Shown one piece after another: positions 8,521 to 17,296 of a stretch of 64,000 nucleotides of DNA (positions are counted from its first letter, which is position 1; every line of letters starts with the position of its first letter). A model generated the notes under the pieces. That model saw only the letters and a list, made by a program, of their open reading frames with translations. It searched no databases and was not told the origin of the DNA. Both the position numbers and the translations under genes were made by a program. This DNA comes from Devosia ureilytica (GTDB lineage: Bacteria; Pseudomonadota; Alphaproteobacteria; Rhizobiales; Devosiaceae), in assembly GCF_024273195.1 (NCBI RefSeq), contig NZ_JAMZCU010000002.1, forward strand, positions 565,640 to 629,639, read 5' to 3'.

Positions 8521-9707
8521 GCGGCGGTCGCCAGGCTGAGCCCGAAACGGGCGGCATCGAGGGATGAAATATCGTGGGCCACGGGCTCACCGCAGATCAT
8601 CTGCTGGCAAAGACGCCCCATCAGCGGGCCGAGGCAGATACCGTCGCCTTCAAAACCGGTAGCGATCCACAGGTTCTCGGCCCCGCCAACGCGGCCAACG
8701 ATGGGCAGGCCGTCGCTGGTGGCGGCGCGCAAGCCGGCAAAGACCCGGATAACGCGCAATTGTGCCAGCGAGGGTGCCAATTCCACCGCGTCGCGCAGCA
8801 GGGTGGCGACGACATCGGCATCGGTCGTCTCCCGGTCGTCGCGATCCTCACGGGAACCGCCGATCAGGAATTGACCTGTCCGAAGCGGGTCAATGACCAG
8901 CCCAAGCGAGCGGGACTCGGTCACGCCCGGGGCGGCCTGGCTCCCCTTGCTCACGAGATAGCGGCACGACATCAGCGGACCGGGGAAAGAAGGGGCATCG
9001 GCACCGGCCCGGTCGGTCACGATCAATTGCCCCTTGCGCGGGCGGATCGGACCAAGACCGGAGAGGAAGCTTGCAGAGCCTAGCCCTGTCGCGAGCAGGA
9101 CCGCATCGGTGGGTTCCACGCCATCTTCGGTGACCACCCCGACGATGCGACCCTTGCTGAAGTTGAAGCCGGACACGCGGCAATTGCGCCTGATCGGAAA
9201 GCCGCCGAGCCGGCGGAGGCGCTCAACGACGCGATAGCCGACGGCATGACCTTCTCCCTGCACTTCCACCGCAGCGATGGCAGAGGGCGCCGCGGCGCCG
9301 ATTGCCCCCGTCAAGGCTGCACCCTTAAGCAGGCGAATGGAGACGCCGGATGCTTCGAGGTGACTGGCATGGCGTTCGAGCACACCCAATTCCTCCTGGT
9401 CGGAAGCGACCACGAAGGTCGAGCGGGGGAGGTATTCGTCGCCGAGTATCCCGGTTTCGGTCAGGTGCTCGTAGAACCTGACCGCAGCGACCGCCAGGGT
9501 CATAAGGGGGCCGGGCTTCTTGCTGGCGATCGACACTGCGCCGTCGGCCGAACCGGTCGCCCCTGAGGCGGGTGCGCCGGCGTCATAAACCGTAACCTGC
9601 CAGCCGGCGCGGGAGAGGAAGTGGGCCGCCGACATGCCGACGATGCCGGCGCCGACTATGGCGACGGAACGGGGCGACTGGGGTGGACTGCTGGCGGGGT
9701 GGGGCAT
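8517..9707 (-). CDS. FAD-dependent amino-acid oxidase/dehydrogenase subunit (DadA/HcnC-like)
   Basis: This is a DAO-family flavoprotein of about 396 residues with an N-terminal ADP-binding GAGIVG (residues 19-24) and the family's C-terminal GLR and G-E-D-G-I segments (IATGFEGDGICLGP). It is the catalytic subunit that would oxidise a C-N bond of a D-amino acid, imino acid or opine. It heads the operon and overlaps the [2Fe-2S] gene by four bases. The start is uncertain: ATG 9707 has no clear ribosome binding site, and an upstream GTG at 9740 would add 11 residues. Confidence 0.87.
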   Translation of the reverse strand: MPHPASSPPQSPRSVAIVGAGIVGMSAAHFLSRAGWQVTVYDAGAPASGATGSADGAVSIASKKPGPLMTLAVAAVRFYEHLTETGILGDEYLPRSTFVVASDQEELGVLERHASHLEASGVSIRLLKGAALTGAIGAAAPSAIAAVEVQGEGHAVGYRVVERLRRLGGFPIRRNCRVSGFNFSKGRIVGVVTEDGVEPTDAVLLATGLGSASFLSGLGPIRPRKGQLIVTDRAGADAPSFPGPLMSCRYLVSKGSQAAPGVTESRSLGLVIDPLRTGQFLIGGSREDRDDRETTDADVVATLLRDAVELAPSLAQLRVIRVFAGLRAATSDGLPIVGRVGGAENLWIATGFEGDGICLGPLMGRLCQQMICGEPVAHDISSLDAARFGLSLATAA

Positions 9708-9740
9708 GTTGTGGCCACGGGGTAAGACTGGTCCGGGCAC

Positions 9741-9874
9741 TTTGGGACATGGTCACCGAAAGCTCGATACAAATGAAACGGGGGGGAAGCGCAGCAATTT
9801 TGTAGACGTTTCGCGTGGCCTTCGCTTGCCCGCCCGCTTGCGGTCTCTATGATCAAGGCAGGAGCCCCGCGCCC
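9741..9874. promoter_or_regulatory. Divergent promoter region with nested inverted repeats
   Basis: This is the gap between the catabolic operon (leftward) and the LysR gene (rightward). CGAAA at 9757-9761 and TACAAA at 9768-9773 are mirrored by TTTGTA at 9799-9804 and TTTCG at 9809-9813, forming nested inverted half-sites. LysR-type regulators usually bind such dyads in the shared promoter. No mapped promoter elements are claimed. Confidence 0.4.
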
Positions 9875-10774
9875 ATGGCAGAAATCAATCTTACCCTGAT
9901 CCAGACCTTTTACCTTGTAGCCAGGCACGGGTCCTATTCGGCTGCGGCGCGGGAGCTCAATCTGAGTTACCAGTCAGCCGCCAACCATGTGCGCCGCCTC
10001 GAGCAACTGATGCGGGAGCGGTTGGTAGAGTCCGACCAGGGCGCCAAGAAGATCCGGCTCACACCGCGCGGCGTCGCTCTTTACAACCTGCTCCACCCGG
10101 AGCTGGAAATCATGCTGGAGCGCCTGTCGCTGGTGGTGGCCAGCCAGCGTCCCGTACTGCGCATCGGCCTGCCGCAAGCCATCTTCTACTATCTCTTGCC
10201 AAGCGTCCTGGCCGCCTTCCATGCGCAGTTCCCCGATGTGGAGGTCATCGCCTATGAACGCGATACCTCGCTGGCTGAGCTGGTCAAGAACGGCAGTCTC
10301 GATGTCTGTATCAACGAGCGCTTCTTTGGCGACCCGGTGGTGCCGCAGAGCCTGCTCGGAACCTACCACCTGAACCTGGTCTATCCGCGCAACTGGGGGC
10401 CGCCCCCTTTGCCCAAGGACATCCCCGAATGGTCGCGAGGACGGCCGCTCGTGACCTATGAACCGGGCCAGACACTGCGCAATATGGCGATGGACTTCCT
10501 GGCCAAGGGCGGCGGGCAAACCGAAGCATCCACATCGGCCTCGGGCAGTTCTAGCGTCAAGAAATGCGTGGAGAACGGGCTGGGCTTCGCGATCATCCCG
10601 GCCTGGTGTGTGGAGCCGGCAGATGTCGGCCTGGCCCAGGTCAAGATCGACGTGTTGCCCCCGGTAAAGGTCTATTTCGGTCAAGCCCTGTTTATGGCCA
10701 AGAACATGTATGTTCAGGCGCTGCATGAGCAGTGCAAGGCTCGCCTTGTCGGGTCGGCGCTCGAGCCTGCGTAA
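9875..10774 (+). CDS. LysR-family transcriptional regulator
   Basis: This 299-residue regulator has an N-terminal winged helix-turn-helix (about residues 5-65, with ARHGSYSAAARELNLSYQSAANHVRRLE) and a periplasmic-binding-like effector domain starting at RIGLPQA. The start at 9875 is chosen because AGGAG lies about nine bases upstream and the family homology begins there; the frame stays open for 20 codons further upstream. It is divergent from the amino-acid/opine operon, which it probably controls in response to the substrate. Confidence 0.88.
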   Translation: MAEINLTLIQTFYLVARHGSYSAAARELNLSYQSAANHVRRLEQLMRERLVESDQGAKKIRLTPRGVALYNLLHPELEIMLERLSLVVASQRPVLRIGLPQAIFYYLLPSVLAAFHAQFPDVEVIAYERDTSLAELVKNGSLDVCINERFFGDPVVPQSLLGTYHLNLVYPRNWGPPPLPKDIPEWSRGRPLVTYEPGQTLRNMAMDFLAKGGGQTEASTSASGSSSVKKCVENGLGFAIIPAWCVEPADVGLAQVKIDVLPPVKVYFGQALFMAKNMYVQALHEQCKARLVGSALEPA

Positions 10775-11042
10775 CTGGCGGGGGCGACGGAAGTCTGATG
10801 ATCCGCGGCCCCGCCGTCGGTGAGGCCGCACGAGGCGAAGACTCAGGATTACTGTCCCGGACGTGACCGCCGCAGGCGAGCGGTCGGCAATCCCCCGATC
10901 ACGTCTCTTCCAAGGCGCTTATCCCGCCCCTCATCGGCGCGCCCCATTTCGGTCGTTCAGTCTGGTCGCGTGAAGTCCTGGAACCTGCCATCCGAACGCG
11001 GCCGATATTCGTCTGAATCTGGCGATCCGTGCCCAGGATGAT

Positions 11043-11828
11043 CTAGATTGACCTAATCATGCCGCCATCGATGCGGACCATGCTTCCGGTGGTATAGGAG
11101 GCTCGGTCGCTGACCAGGAAGGTGACAAAGTCGGCGAGTTCTTCGGGCCTGCCGTAGCGTCCTGCCGGTATCGTCGCGATGGATTGGGCGCGAATCTCAT
11201 CAATGCTCTTGCCCTGACGCCTGGCGGCGGCGGAGTCCAGTTCATCCACGCGATCGGTGTGGATACGGCCCTGTACGACAATATTGACGGTCACATTGTC
11301 GGAAGCGACTTCGCTTGCCAACGTTTTGCTCCAGCCCACCAAAGATTGACGCAGGGCGTTGGAGATGGCGAGGCGCGGAATGGGCGCTTCCACGCCCGAT
11401 GAGGTGAGCGTAACAATGCGCCCCCACTTCCGGCTCCGCATTCCCGGCAGCACGGCCTGCGAAATAGCGATTAGCGGGGCGATCATCGTGTTGAAAGCCT
11501 TGGTGTAATCGCTCGCCGGCAGCGTCGCGGCGTCTCCCGGTGCCGGCCCGCCGGAATTGTTGACCAGAATATCAGTACCGCCCATTGCCGCGATAGCCTC
11601 GATCAGCGCGTCAACAGATGCGGCGTCCGACAGATCGAGCGGCATGGCCGTAATGCTGCCGCCCAGTGTGCGATCAACCGCCCCGTCAAGCGCCGCAATG
11701 GCTTGGACCGAGCGGGCGGCGCCGATGACCTGTGCGCCCTCATTGGCGAGGGCCAGAGCGATAGCCGCGCCGAGTCCCTTGCTGGCGCCGAGCACCAACG
11801 CCTGTTTGCCTTCGAGTCCGAGCTTCAT
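11043..11828 (-). CDS. SDR-family oxidoreductase with non-canonical active site
   Basis: This 261-residue short-chain dehydrogenase has a cofactor loop GASKGLG (residues 14-20), NNSGG in the core and Ser143/144. The usual YxxxK catalytic pair is not there: the aligned stretch is LAISN (residues 153-157), so Tyr is replaced by Leu and Lys by Asn. This places it in the atypical 3-oxoacyl-ACP-reductase-like SDR branch, and its redox activity is uncertain. It is the last gene of the sugar-acid operon and overlaps the aldolase gene by four bases. A role as a 2-keto-3-deoxy-sugar-acid dehydrogenase fits the context but is inferred. Confidence 0.8.
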   Translation of the reverse strand: MKLGLEGKQALVLGASKGLGAAIALALANEGAQVIGAARSVQAIAALDGAVDRTLGGSITAMPLDLSDAASVDALIEAIAAMGGTDILVNNSGGPAPGDAATLPASDYTKAFNTMIAPLIAISQAVLPGMRSRKWGRIVTLTSSGVEAPIPRLAISNALRQSLVGWSKTLASEVASDNVTVNIVVQGRIHTDRVDELDSAAARRQGKSIDEIRAQSIATIPAGRYGRPEELADFVTFLVSDRASYTTGSMVRIDGGMIRSI

Positions 11829-12751
11829 GCTTCAATCTCCGCAAGGCGTTTTGCCTGCCGGGCGAGAAGGCGCTCGACGTCGGCTATGTCCTTGGGCGAG
11901 AGGGCCGCACCAGGCTTGCGCAAGGCGGGTGAGGCGATGACACCACGCTTGGCCAGCACATATTTGCGCGCCGCAAGGCCAATTCCCTGCTGCTGCTCAT
12001 ATCGCGCAAGCGGAAGGTAGGCGTCGAAGAGGTCATGGGCACGTTCGACATCGCCCTTGCCATAGTTCTCGACCACGCCGACCATCATCTCGGGATAGCA
12101 GAAGCCCGTCATGGCCCCGTCGGCGCCACGGCCCATTTCTTCCGGCAGGAACAGGCCGCCATTGCCGCAAAGAATTGAAATTCTGCGGGTTTCGCCCTTG
12201 TCGGAGGACGCGCGCAGTGCCGAAATCTTGCCGAGGCCCGGCCAGTCCTCGTGCTTGAGCATGACGCAATTGGGCACGTCACGTACAATACGGTCGATGA
12301 CTTTAGGCGCGATGGTGACATTGGTGGTGAGCGGGTAGTCCTGAAGCACAAACGGGGTCTGCGCCAGGGCTTCGCCAACCGAAACATAGAAAGCGTGGGC
12401 CTGGTCATCGGTCTTGGTGGTCCAGGGCGGGGCGACCATGACCCCGGCCGCTCCCATGTCCATGACGGAGTCGGCCAGTTCACGCATTGCCGCCAGTCCG
12501 GGGGCGGTGACGCCGACAATGACGGGCACCTTGGCCCGAGCCATGACGCGCTTGGCAATGGCGCGTGACTCTTCCGAGGTCATTTTGGGGGCCTCTCCCA
12601 AAAGGCCCAGAATGGTCAGACCGGTGACGCCCTTTTCTTCATAGAAATCGACCATGCGGTCGACGCTGGTCCAATCAATCTCGCCATTGTCCAGGAAAGG
12701 GGTAACGGCGATGACATAGACGCCTTTTGCGTCTTCGGTCAGCAATGGCAT
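11825..12751 (-). CDS. DapA-family 2-keto-3-deoxy sugar acid aldolase/dehydratase
   Basis: This 308-residue member of the DapA superfamily differs from true DHDPS: GTTGE is replaced by GLLGE, the carboxylate-binding Arg is missing, and the tyrosine motif reads LQDYPLTT. The Schiff-base Lys lies in VMLKHEDW. Those features fit family members that act on 2-keto-3-deoxy sugar acids, giving pyruvate and an aldehyde (aldolase) or a semialdehyde (dehydratase). Next to an IlvD/Edd dehydratase and a lactonase this supports non-phosphorylative sugar oxidation. A 2-keto-3-deoxy-xylonate or -fuconate substrate is likely but not proven. Confidence 0.8.
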   Translation of the reverse strand: MPLLTEDAKGVYVIAVTPFLDNGEIDWTSVDRMVDFYEEKGVTGLTILGLLGEAPKMTSEESRAIAKRVMARAKVPVIVGVTAPGLAAMRELADSVMDMGAAGVMVAPPWTTKTDDQAHAFYVSVGEALAQTPFVLQDYPLTTNVTIAPKVIDRIVRDVPNCVMLKHEDWPGLGKISALRASSDKGETRRISILCGNGGLFLPEEMGRGADGAMTGFCYPEMMVGVVENYGKGDVERAHDLFDAYLPLARYEQQQGIGLAARKYVLAKRGVIASPALRKPGAALSPKDIADVERLLARQAKRLAEIEA

Positions 12752-12771
12752 CTTACAGCTCCGGGAGATAT

Positions 12772-13632
12772 TTAGTGCGAAAAGTAGAGGGTTCGGGCGT
12801 TATCCGCGAAAATGGCGGCATGGGTTTCGGGCGGCAGCGCGTCAAGACTGAGGGCGATAAGATCGTCGTCCTCGGGCACTTGCGCGAACAACTCGGTATG
12901 CGGCCAATCGGTGGCCCATAAAAGCCGATTTGCGGCCGATGCCGCCAATATTGAAAGCGCTTTCCGATAACCGGAATGTTCGTGGGTGTCACGGAGCCTA
13001 TAGGGGGCGGAAATCTTGGCATAGACGCGACCGCCCTGCAGCACTCGGACCAGATCGTCCAGGGCCGCGCCCGGAGGATCGAGCGGCATGAAGCCAAGGT
13101 GGTCGATGACCCCGGTCAGACCATGCCGCTCGGCCAACGCGCCCACAACTGCAATGGCCTCGGGGCCAACCTGGAATTGGGCATGCCATCCGCGTTGGCG
13201 CAGGCGCGGCGCCAGCGCTTCGAGGGCATCAAAACCGATGCCGGATTTGTTTCGCAGGTTGAACCGAACGCCGCGTACTCCCGCCCGATCAAGCCGGTCA
13301 AGTTCTGCGTCCGACGTGTCGGGCGCAATCACGACAATACCGCGCAAACGATCAGGCGCTTCGGCCAGCGCGTCGAGCAGAACGCGATTGTCGAGGCCAT
13401 AGACGCTGGGCTGCACCAGCACCCCGCGCGCTATGCCGAAACTTTCGGCAAGGGCTAGCCAGCCGGAGACGGTTTCGATCCGCGGCGTGTAGCTGCGCGG
13501 TGTTGTGAGCGGCGCATCCGGGGCGAAGACATGAAAATGTGTGTCGCAGCTCCCCGCCGGCAAGCGCAGTTGCTTTGGATTGCGCAGCGGCCGCGGTGGC
13601 AGGCAGAGCGGCGCCTCGAGCAGCTCAGTCAT
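12772..13632 (-). CDS. Amidohydrolase-family sugar lactonase (COG3618 type)
   Basis: This 286-residue TIM-barrel amidohydrolase of the amidohydro_2 family has metal ligands visible in DTHFHVF (His-x-His), VIDHLGFMP and WATDWPHTE. Members next to sugar-acid dehydratases hydrolyse sugar lactones; others include 2-pyrone-4,6-dicarboxylate hydrolase. The start at 13632 overlaps the dehydratase end by eight bases; an upstream extension of the frame lies wholly inside that gene and was excluded. Its job here is probably to open the lactone made by the Gfo/Idh dehydrogenase encoded on the other side of the divergent promoter. Confidence 0.82.
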   Translation of the reverse strand: MTELLEAPLCLPPRPLRNPKQLRLPAGSCDTHFHVFAPDAPLTTPRSYTPRIETVSGWLALAESFGIARGVLVQPSVYGLDNRVLLDALAEAPDRLRGIVVIAPDTSDAELDRLDRAGVRGVRFNLRNKSGIGFDALEALAPRLRQRGWHAQFQVGPEAIAVVGALAERHGLTGVIDHLGFMPLDPPGAALDDLVRVLQGGRVYAKISAPYRLRDTHEHSGYRKALSILAASAANRLLWATDWPHTELFAQVPEDDDLIALSLDALPPETHAAIFADNARTLYFSH

Positions 13633-15343
13633 CGGTCGTGGCCATGAGGAAGTCGAAATCGAGCCCATCATCGGCCTGGGTGACATGCTGGTCATACAGG
13701 CGAGCATAGCCGCGCTCGGGGGCAGGGGCGGGCGGCGGCAATTGGGACATGCGCTCGGCAAGCGTCTCGGCGCTCACCAGCAGCTCCAATCGGCGATTGG
13801 GCACGTCGAGGCGAATCCTGTCGCCAGTCTTTACGGCCGCCAGCGGCCCGCCATCAGCTGATTCTGGCGTAATGTGAAGCACGATGGTGCCAAACGCCGT
13901 GCCGCTCATGCGCGCGTCAGAGAGGCGCACCATATCCTTGACGCCCTGCCGCGCCAGATGGCGGGGGATCGGGATGTAACCGGCCTCGGGCATGCCAGGG
14001 GCGCCCTTGGGGCCTGCATTGCGCAATACCAGCACGTCGTCGGCAGTGATCTCGAGCGCGGGGTCGTCCAGCCGTTCGGTCATGTCCTTGACCGAGTCAA
14101 ACACGACGGCGCGTCCCTCATGCGACAGCAATTTCGGATCGGCGGCCGAATGCTTGATGACGGCGCCGCGTGGCGCAAGATTCCCTGTGAGCACTGCAAT
14201 GGCCCCCGAGGTGGAAATCGGATGGCTGCGCGGGCGGATGATCTGCTCCTCGTAGCGGGGCGGCTGCGTCCCGATTGTGTCGGCAATCGTGCCCCCAAAG
14301 GCGCGTGGTGCAGAAAGGTCGAGAAGATCCGAGAGTTCGGAGAGAAGGCGCGGCACGCCGCCGGCGGCATGGAACTCGCCCATATAGCCATTGCCGGATG
14401 GCTTCAGATCGACGAGCACGGGCACTTGCTGGCCGATCGTGTCGAGTTCCCCCATGTCGAGCTTTTTGCCTAACCGCCCATAGATGGCAGCCAGGTGGAT
14501 GACGGCATTGGTCGAGCCGCCGAGGGCCTGCAGGGTGACCAGTCCATTGCGCAGGGCGGCAGGCGTGAGCACTTCGGCCGTGGTGAGCCCGGTTTGGGTC
14601 ATGGCGACGGCAGCGCGCCCCGTCTCTTCGGCCAGGCGCATGCGCTCGGCCGAGGTGGCGGCAGCCGATCCGGACATGGGCAGCGCCAGGCCCATGGCCT
14701 CGACCAGCGCGGCCATGGTCGAGGCCGTGCCCATGACGGTGCACGTGCCTACCGAACTGGCCAGCTTGCCATTGATTTCGCTTACCTCGTCGCCATCGAT
14801 CTGGTCGGCGCGATATTGCCCCCAGATGCGGCGGCAGTCGGTGCAGGCGCCGAGGCGTTCGCCGCGATGGTTGCCCGTATCCATGGGGCCGGTCGGCAGC
14901 ACAATGGCTGGCACTTCGCTCGATGCAGCGGCCATGACCTGGGCCGGGATGGTTTTGTCGCAGCCGCCGATCAGGATCACCGAATCCATGGGCTGGGCCC
15001 GCACCATTTCCTCGGTTTCCATAGCCATCAAATTGCGCAGGAACATCGAGGTGGGCGAGGCAAAGCTCTCGTGAATGGATATGGTCGGAAAAACCATTGG
15101 CATGGCGCCCGCAAGCATCACGCCGCGTTTGGCCGCTTCGATCAGCTGCGGAACATTTCCGTGGCATGGGTTATAGTCAGAGTAGGTATTGGCAATACCG
15201 ACAATGGGGCGATCCAGGGCGTCGTCTGAATAGCCCATGGCCTTTATGAAAGCCTTGCGGAGAAACAGGGAAAAGTCCTGGTCGCCATAGCTCGTCAAGC
15301 GTCTGCGAAGCCCGCGCGTCACGATAGTCCTCCCCGCCGTCAA
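13625..15343 (-). CDS. IlvD/Edd-family sugar-acid dehydratase
   Basis: This 572-residue dehydratase has cluster cysteines in YNPCHGN (Cys60), IGGCDKT (Cys128) and VGTCTVMG (Cys201), as expected for a [2Fe-2S] enzyme of the sugar-acid branch, plus GACTDC (167/170). The length matches xylonate, arabinonate and galactonate dehydratases. It would convert an aldonic acid to its 2-keto-3-deoxy derivative. It leads a four-gene operon with lactonase, aldolase and SDR genes. A TTGTCAATAATA-type operator lies about 40-55 bases upstream of its start. Branched-chain dihydroxyacid dehydratase function is less likely from the context. Confidence 0.87.
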   Translation of the reverse strand: MTAGRTIVTRGLRRRLTSYGDQDFSLFLRKAFIKAMGYSDDALDRPIVGIANTYSDYNPCHGNVPQLIEAAKRGVMLAGAMPMVFPTISIHESFASPTSMFLRNLMAMETEEMVRAQPMDSVILIGGCDKTIPAQVMAAASSEVPAIVLPTGPMDTGNHRGERLGACTDCRRIWGQYRADQIDGDEVSEINGKLASSVGTCTVMGTASTMAALVEAMGLALPMSGSAAATSAERMRLAEETGRAAVAMTQTGLTTAEVLTPAALRNGLVTLQALGGSTNAVIHLAAIYGRLGKKLDMGELDTIGQQVPVLVDLKPSGNGYMGEFHAAGGVPRLLSELSDLLDLSAPRAFGGTIADTIGTQPPRYEEQIIRPRSHPISTSGAIAVLTGNLAPRGAVIKHSAADPKLLSHEGRAVVFDSVKDMTERLDDPALEITADDVLVLRNAGPKGAPGMPEAGYIPIPRHLARQGVKDMVRLSDARMSGTAFGTIVLHITPESADGGPLAAVKTGDRIRLDVPNRRLELLVSAETLAERMSQLPPPAPAPERGYARLYDQHVTQADDGLDFDFLMATTDD

Positions 15344-15382
15344 ACCATGCGGCCATTTTCGCCATTCCTACAGCCAAACGAT

Positions 15383-15398
15383 TTATTGTCAATAATAT
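15383..15398. promoter_or_regulatory. Candidate GntR operator O1 (ilvD-like side)
   Basis: TTATTGTCAATAA (15383-15395) is palindromic apart from its central base and continues to TTGTCAATAATAT. The same 13-mer recurs in perfect inverted orientation at 15503-15515, on the other side of this divergent region. The GntR gene two genes away is the obvious candidate regulator. Confidence 0.65.
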
Positions 15399-15502
15399 GT
15401 TGAGTGGAAATTCTACGCGGTCATTGTGCTCCCGCTTGGAATGCGCTTAAATTCAGCCAAACTGCCGAAATGTGGTTCCTATGCTGATCGCGCGGCGATC
15501 TG

Positions 15503-15515
15503 ATATTATTGACAA
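15503..15515. promoter_or_regulatory. Candidate GntR operator O2 (Gfo/Idh side)
   Basis: ATATTATTGACAA is the exact reverse complement of 15386-15398. It touches the AAGAGG ribosome binding site of the oxidoreductase gene, so a bound repressor would block initiation or transcription start. Confidence 0.65.
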
Positions 15516-15527
15516 GAGGTGGGTTTG

Positions 15528-16529
15528 TTGCGCATCGGAGTGGTTGGGGCGGGCTGGGTCACACAGTATCATCTGCCAGCCTGGCAGCGCGTAGAGGGCG
15601 CAAAGGTGGCTGCGATCTGTGATCCCGATCCGGCATCGCTGGCGCTGCGGGCTGACACCTTCGGTATTGAGGGTCGCTATGCGAGCCTGGAGGCGATGCT
15701 CGCCAATGAGAGGCTCGACGCGCTCGACATTGCCACGCCCCGCCGGTTTCATGCCGAAAATGTTCTGACCGGATGCAGTCACGGCCTGCCGATGTTGTGC
15801 CAGAAGCCACTGGGTGTCGACCTGGACCAGGCTCGTGACGTCGTGCGCAAGCTGAACGGTGCCGTTCCGTTGATGGTGCATGAGAATTGGCGGTTCCGAC
15901 CCTATTATCGCACCTTGCGCAGCTGGCTTGATGAGGGGGTGTTGGGCGATCTGGTGGCTGCGCGGCTTGATTTCCACTCGAGCGGCATGATCATCGATCC
16001 CGATGGTCAGCGCCCGGCGCTGGTGCGGCAGCCCTTCTTTCGGCGCGAGCCCCGGCTTCTGGTTATGGAAGTGCTGATCCACCATCTGGACAGTCTGCGG
16101 TTTCTCCTGGGCGAGTTCGACATGCACCTGGCGCGGCTCGCGCGCAGCAACAACGACATTATCGGTGAGGACAGTGCCACACTCTCGTTGACCAGGCGCG
16201 AAGACGGGCTGCCGCTGACGGTGTCGGGCAATCTGGCGGTGCATGGCGCCCCTCAGGCACCCAGCGATCAATTGTATTTATGGGGGTCCAAGGGCACCAT
16301 TCATCTCGACGGCACGGTATTGCGCCTGTCGGGGCCGCAGCCGCGCGAGGTGAGGTTCGACCCGGTCGAAAGCTACCAGGCGGCCTATGATGGTGCCATT
16401 TCCCATTTCGTCGCCGCCTTGCGCAGCGGAGGTAAGTTTGAAACGGACGCTTTGGACAATCTCAATACACTCGTCCTTGTCGAGGCGGCCTATCGCATCA
16501 GTGGATTTAAACCTGCCGGCGCGATCTGA
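15528..16529 (+). CDS. Gfo/Idh/MocA-family sugar dehydrogenase
   Basis: This is an NAD(P)-dependent oxidoreductase of about 333 residues with the Rossmann loop GVVGAG at its N-terminus and the family's CQKPLGVDLDQA motif (EKP-type loop with Gln in place of Glu). AAGAGG at 15514-15519 fits a TTG start at 15528; GTG 15519 overlaps the ribosome binding site and TTG 15525 is also possible. It probably oxidises a pentose or related sugar to the lactone that the COG3618 enzyme hydrolyses. The GntR gene follows after a short gap. Confidence 0.85.
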   Translation: MRIGVVGAGWVTQYHLPAWQRVEGAKVAAICDPDPASLALRADTFGIEGRYASLEAMLANERLDALDIATPRRFHAENVLTGCSHGLPMLCQKPLGVDLDQARDVVRKLNGAVPLMVHENWRFRPYYRTLRSWLDEGVLGDLVAARLDFHSSGMIIDPDGQRPALVRQPFFRREPRLLVMEVLIHHLDSLRFLLGEFDMHLARLARSNNDIIGEDSATLSLTRREDGLPLTVSGNLAVHGAPQAPSDQLYLWGSKGTIHLDGTVLRLSGPQPREVRFDPVESYQAAYDGAISHFVAALRSGGKFETDALDNLNTLVLVEAAYRISGFKPAGAI

Positions 16530-16568
16530 TAGAGAACATGTCCATGAGTTGCGTTGAATGGGGGCGCC

Positions 16569-17225
16569 ATGGCTGACCTGAGCACTGACATCGCGTTGGA
16601 CGACGAGCGGATCGTACGGGCGCTGGAAGAGGACATTATCTTCGGGCGACTGGCGCCGGGCGCGCGCCTGACCGAAGATTCCCTGCTTTCGCGCTTTCCG
16701 GTGACCCGGCATTTCGTGCGACAGGCGCTGGTGCAGCTCGAGCAGATGGGAATCGTTGTGCGCGAGCGCAACAAGGGTGCGACCGTGCGTTCCCTGGACC
16801 CAGAAGAAGTGCAGCAGATTTATGCCGTGCGCGAGCTGGTGCAGCGCCAGGCGGCCTTGCTTATCCCCTTGCCGGCGCCGCAGGCGCTTGTCGATCAGTT
16901 GCTGGCCATCCACAAAGAGCATGGCGAGCATATAGAAAGCGGCTACCTGCGTGGCGTCCATGAGACCAATGACCGGTTTCACCTGACATTGTTTGGAGCC
17001 TGCGGGAACAAGTACCTGGTGCAGACGATCGAGCTCTACATGCGCTACAGCCTGCCGGTGCGCGCCAATTCCATGGCCGACCGAGCAGCGCTCGACATTT
17101 CTCACAGCCAGCACCGGCTGATGATCGAAATGCTGCAGGGACGTGACAATTGGGTGCTGGCCCAGCTCTGTGTGGACCACTTGCAGCCGTCCAAGCGGCG
17201 CTACATCGATCTGGTCGGCCACTAA
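16569..17225 (+). CDS. GntR-family (FCD domain) transcriptional regulator
   Basis: The protein has 218 residues. The winged helix-turn-helix at about residues 10-75 (with RLTEDSLLSRFPVTRHFVRQALVQLE) is followed by an FCD ligand domain whose metal-binding pattern is visible as NDRFH, HSQH and CVDHL. The start at 16569 follows GGGGGC; the frame extends five codons upstream. It lies between the sugar-oxidation genes and the GH39/importer genes, and the TTGTCRATAA elements occur in both divergent promoter regions, so it likely represses all four transcripts until a sugar acid binds. Confidence 0.87.
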   Translation: MADLSTDIALDDERIVRALEEDIIFGRLAPGARLTEDSLLSRFPVTRHFVRQALVQLEQMGIVVRERNKGATVRSLDPEEVQQIYAVRELVQRQAALLIPLPAPQALVDQLLAIHKEHGEHIESGYLRGVHETNDRFHLTLFGACGNKYLVQTIELYMRYSLPVRANSMADRAALDISHSQHRLMIEMLQGRDNWVLAQLCVDHLQPSKRRYIDLVGH

Positions 17226-17296
17226 ATTTTGATCGGCACACCTCGAATGCCTTGAAATGGCAAGGCGTCGGCGATGCGACTGGGACAGTCCTGAGG

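Noticed and set aside
10775..11042. Short frame (73 codons) between the LysR gene and the SDR gene
   Set aside because: It has no ribosome binding site or domain and lies in a non-coding gap of 268 bases.
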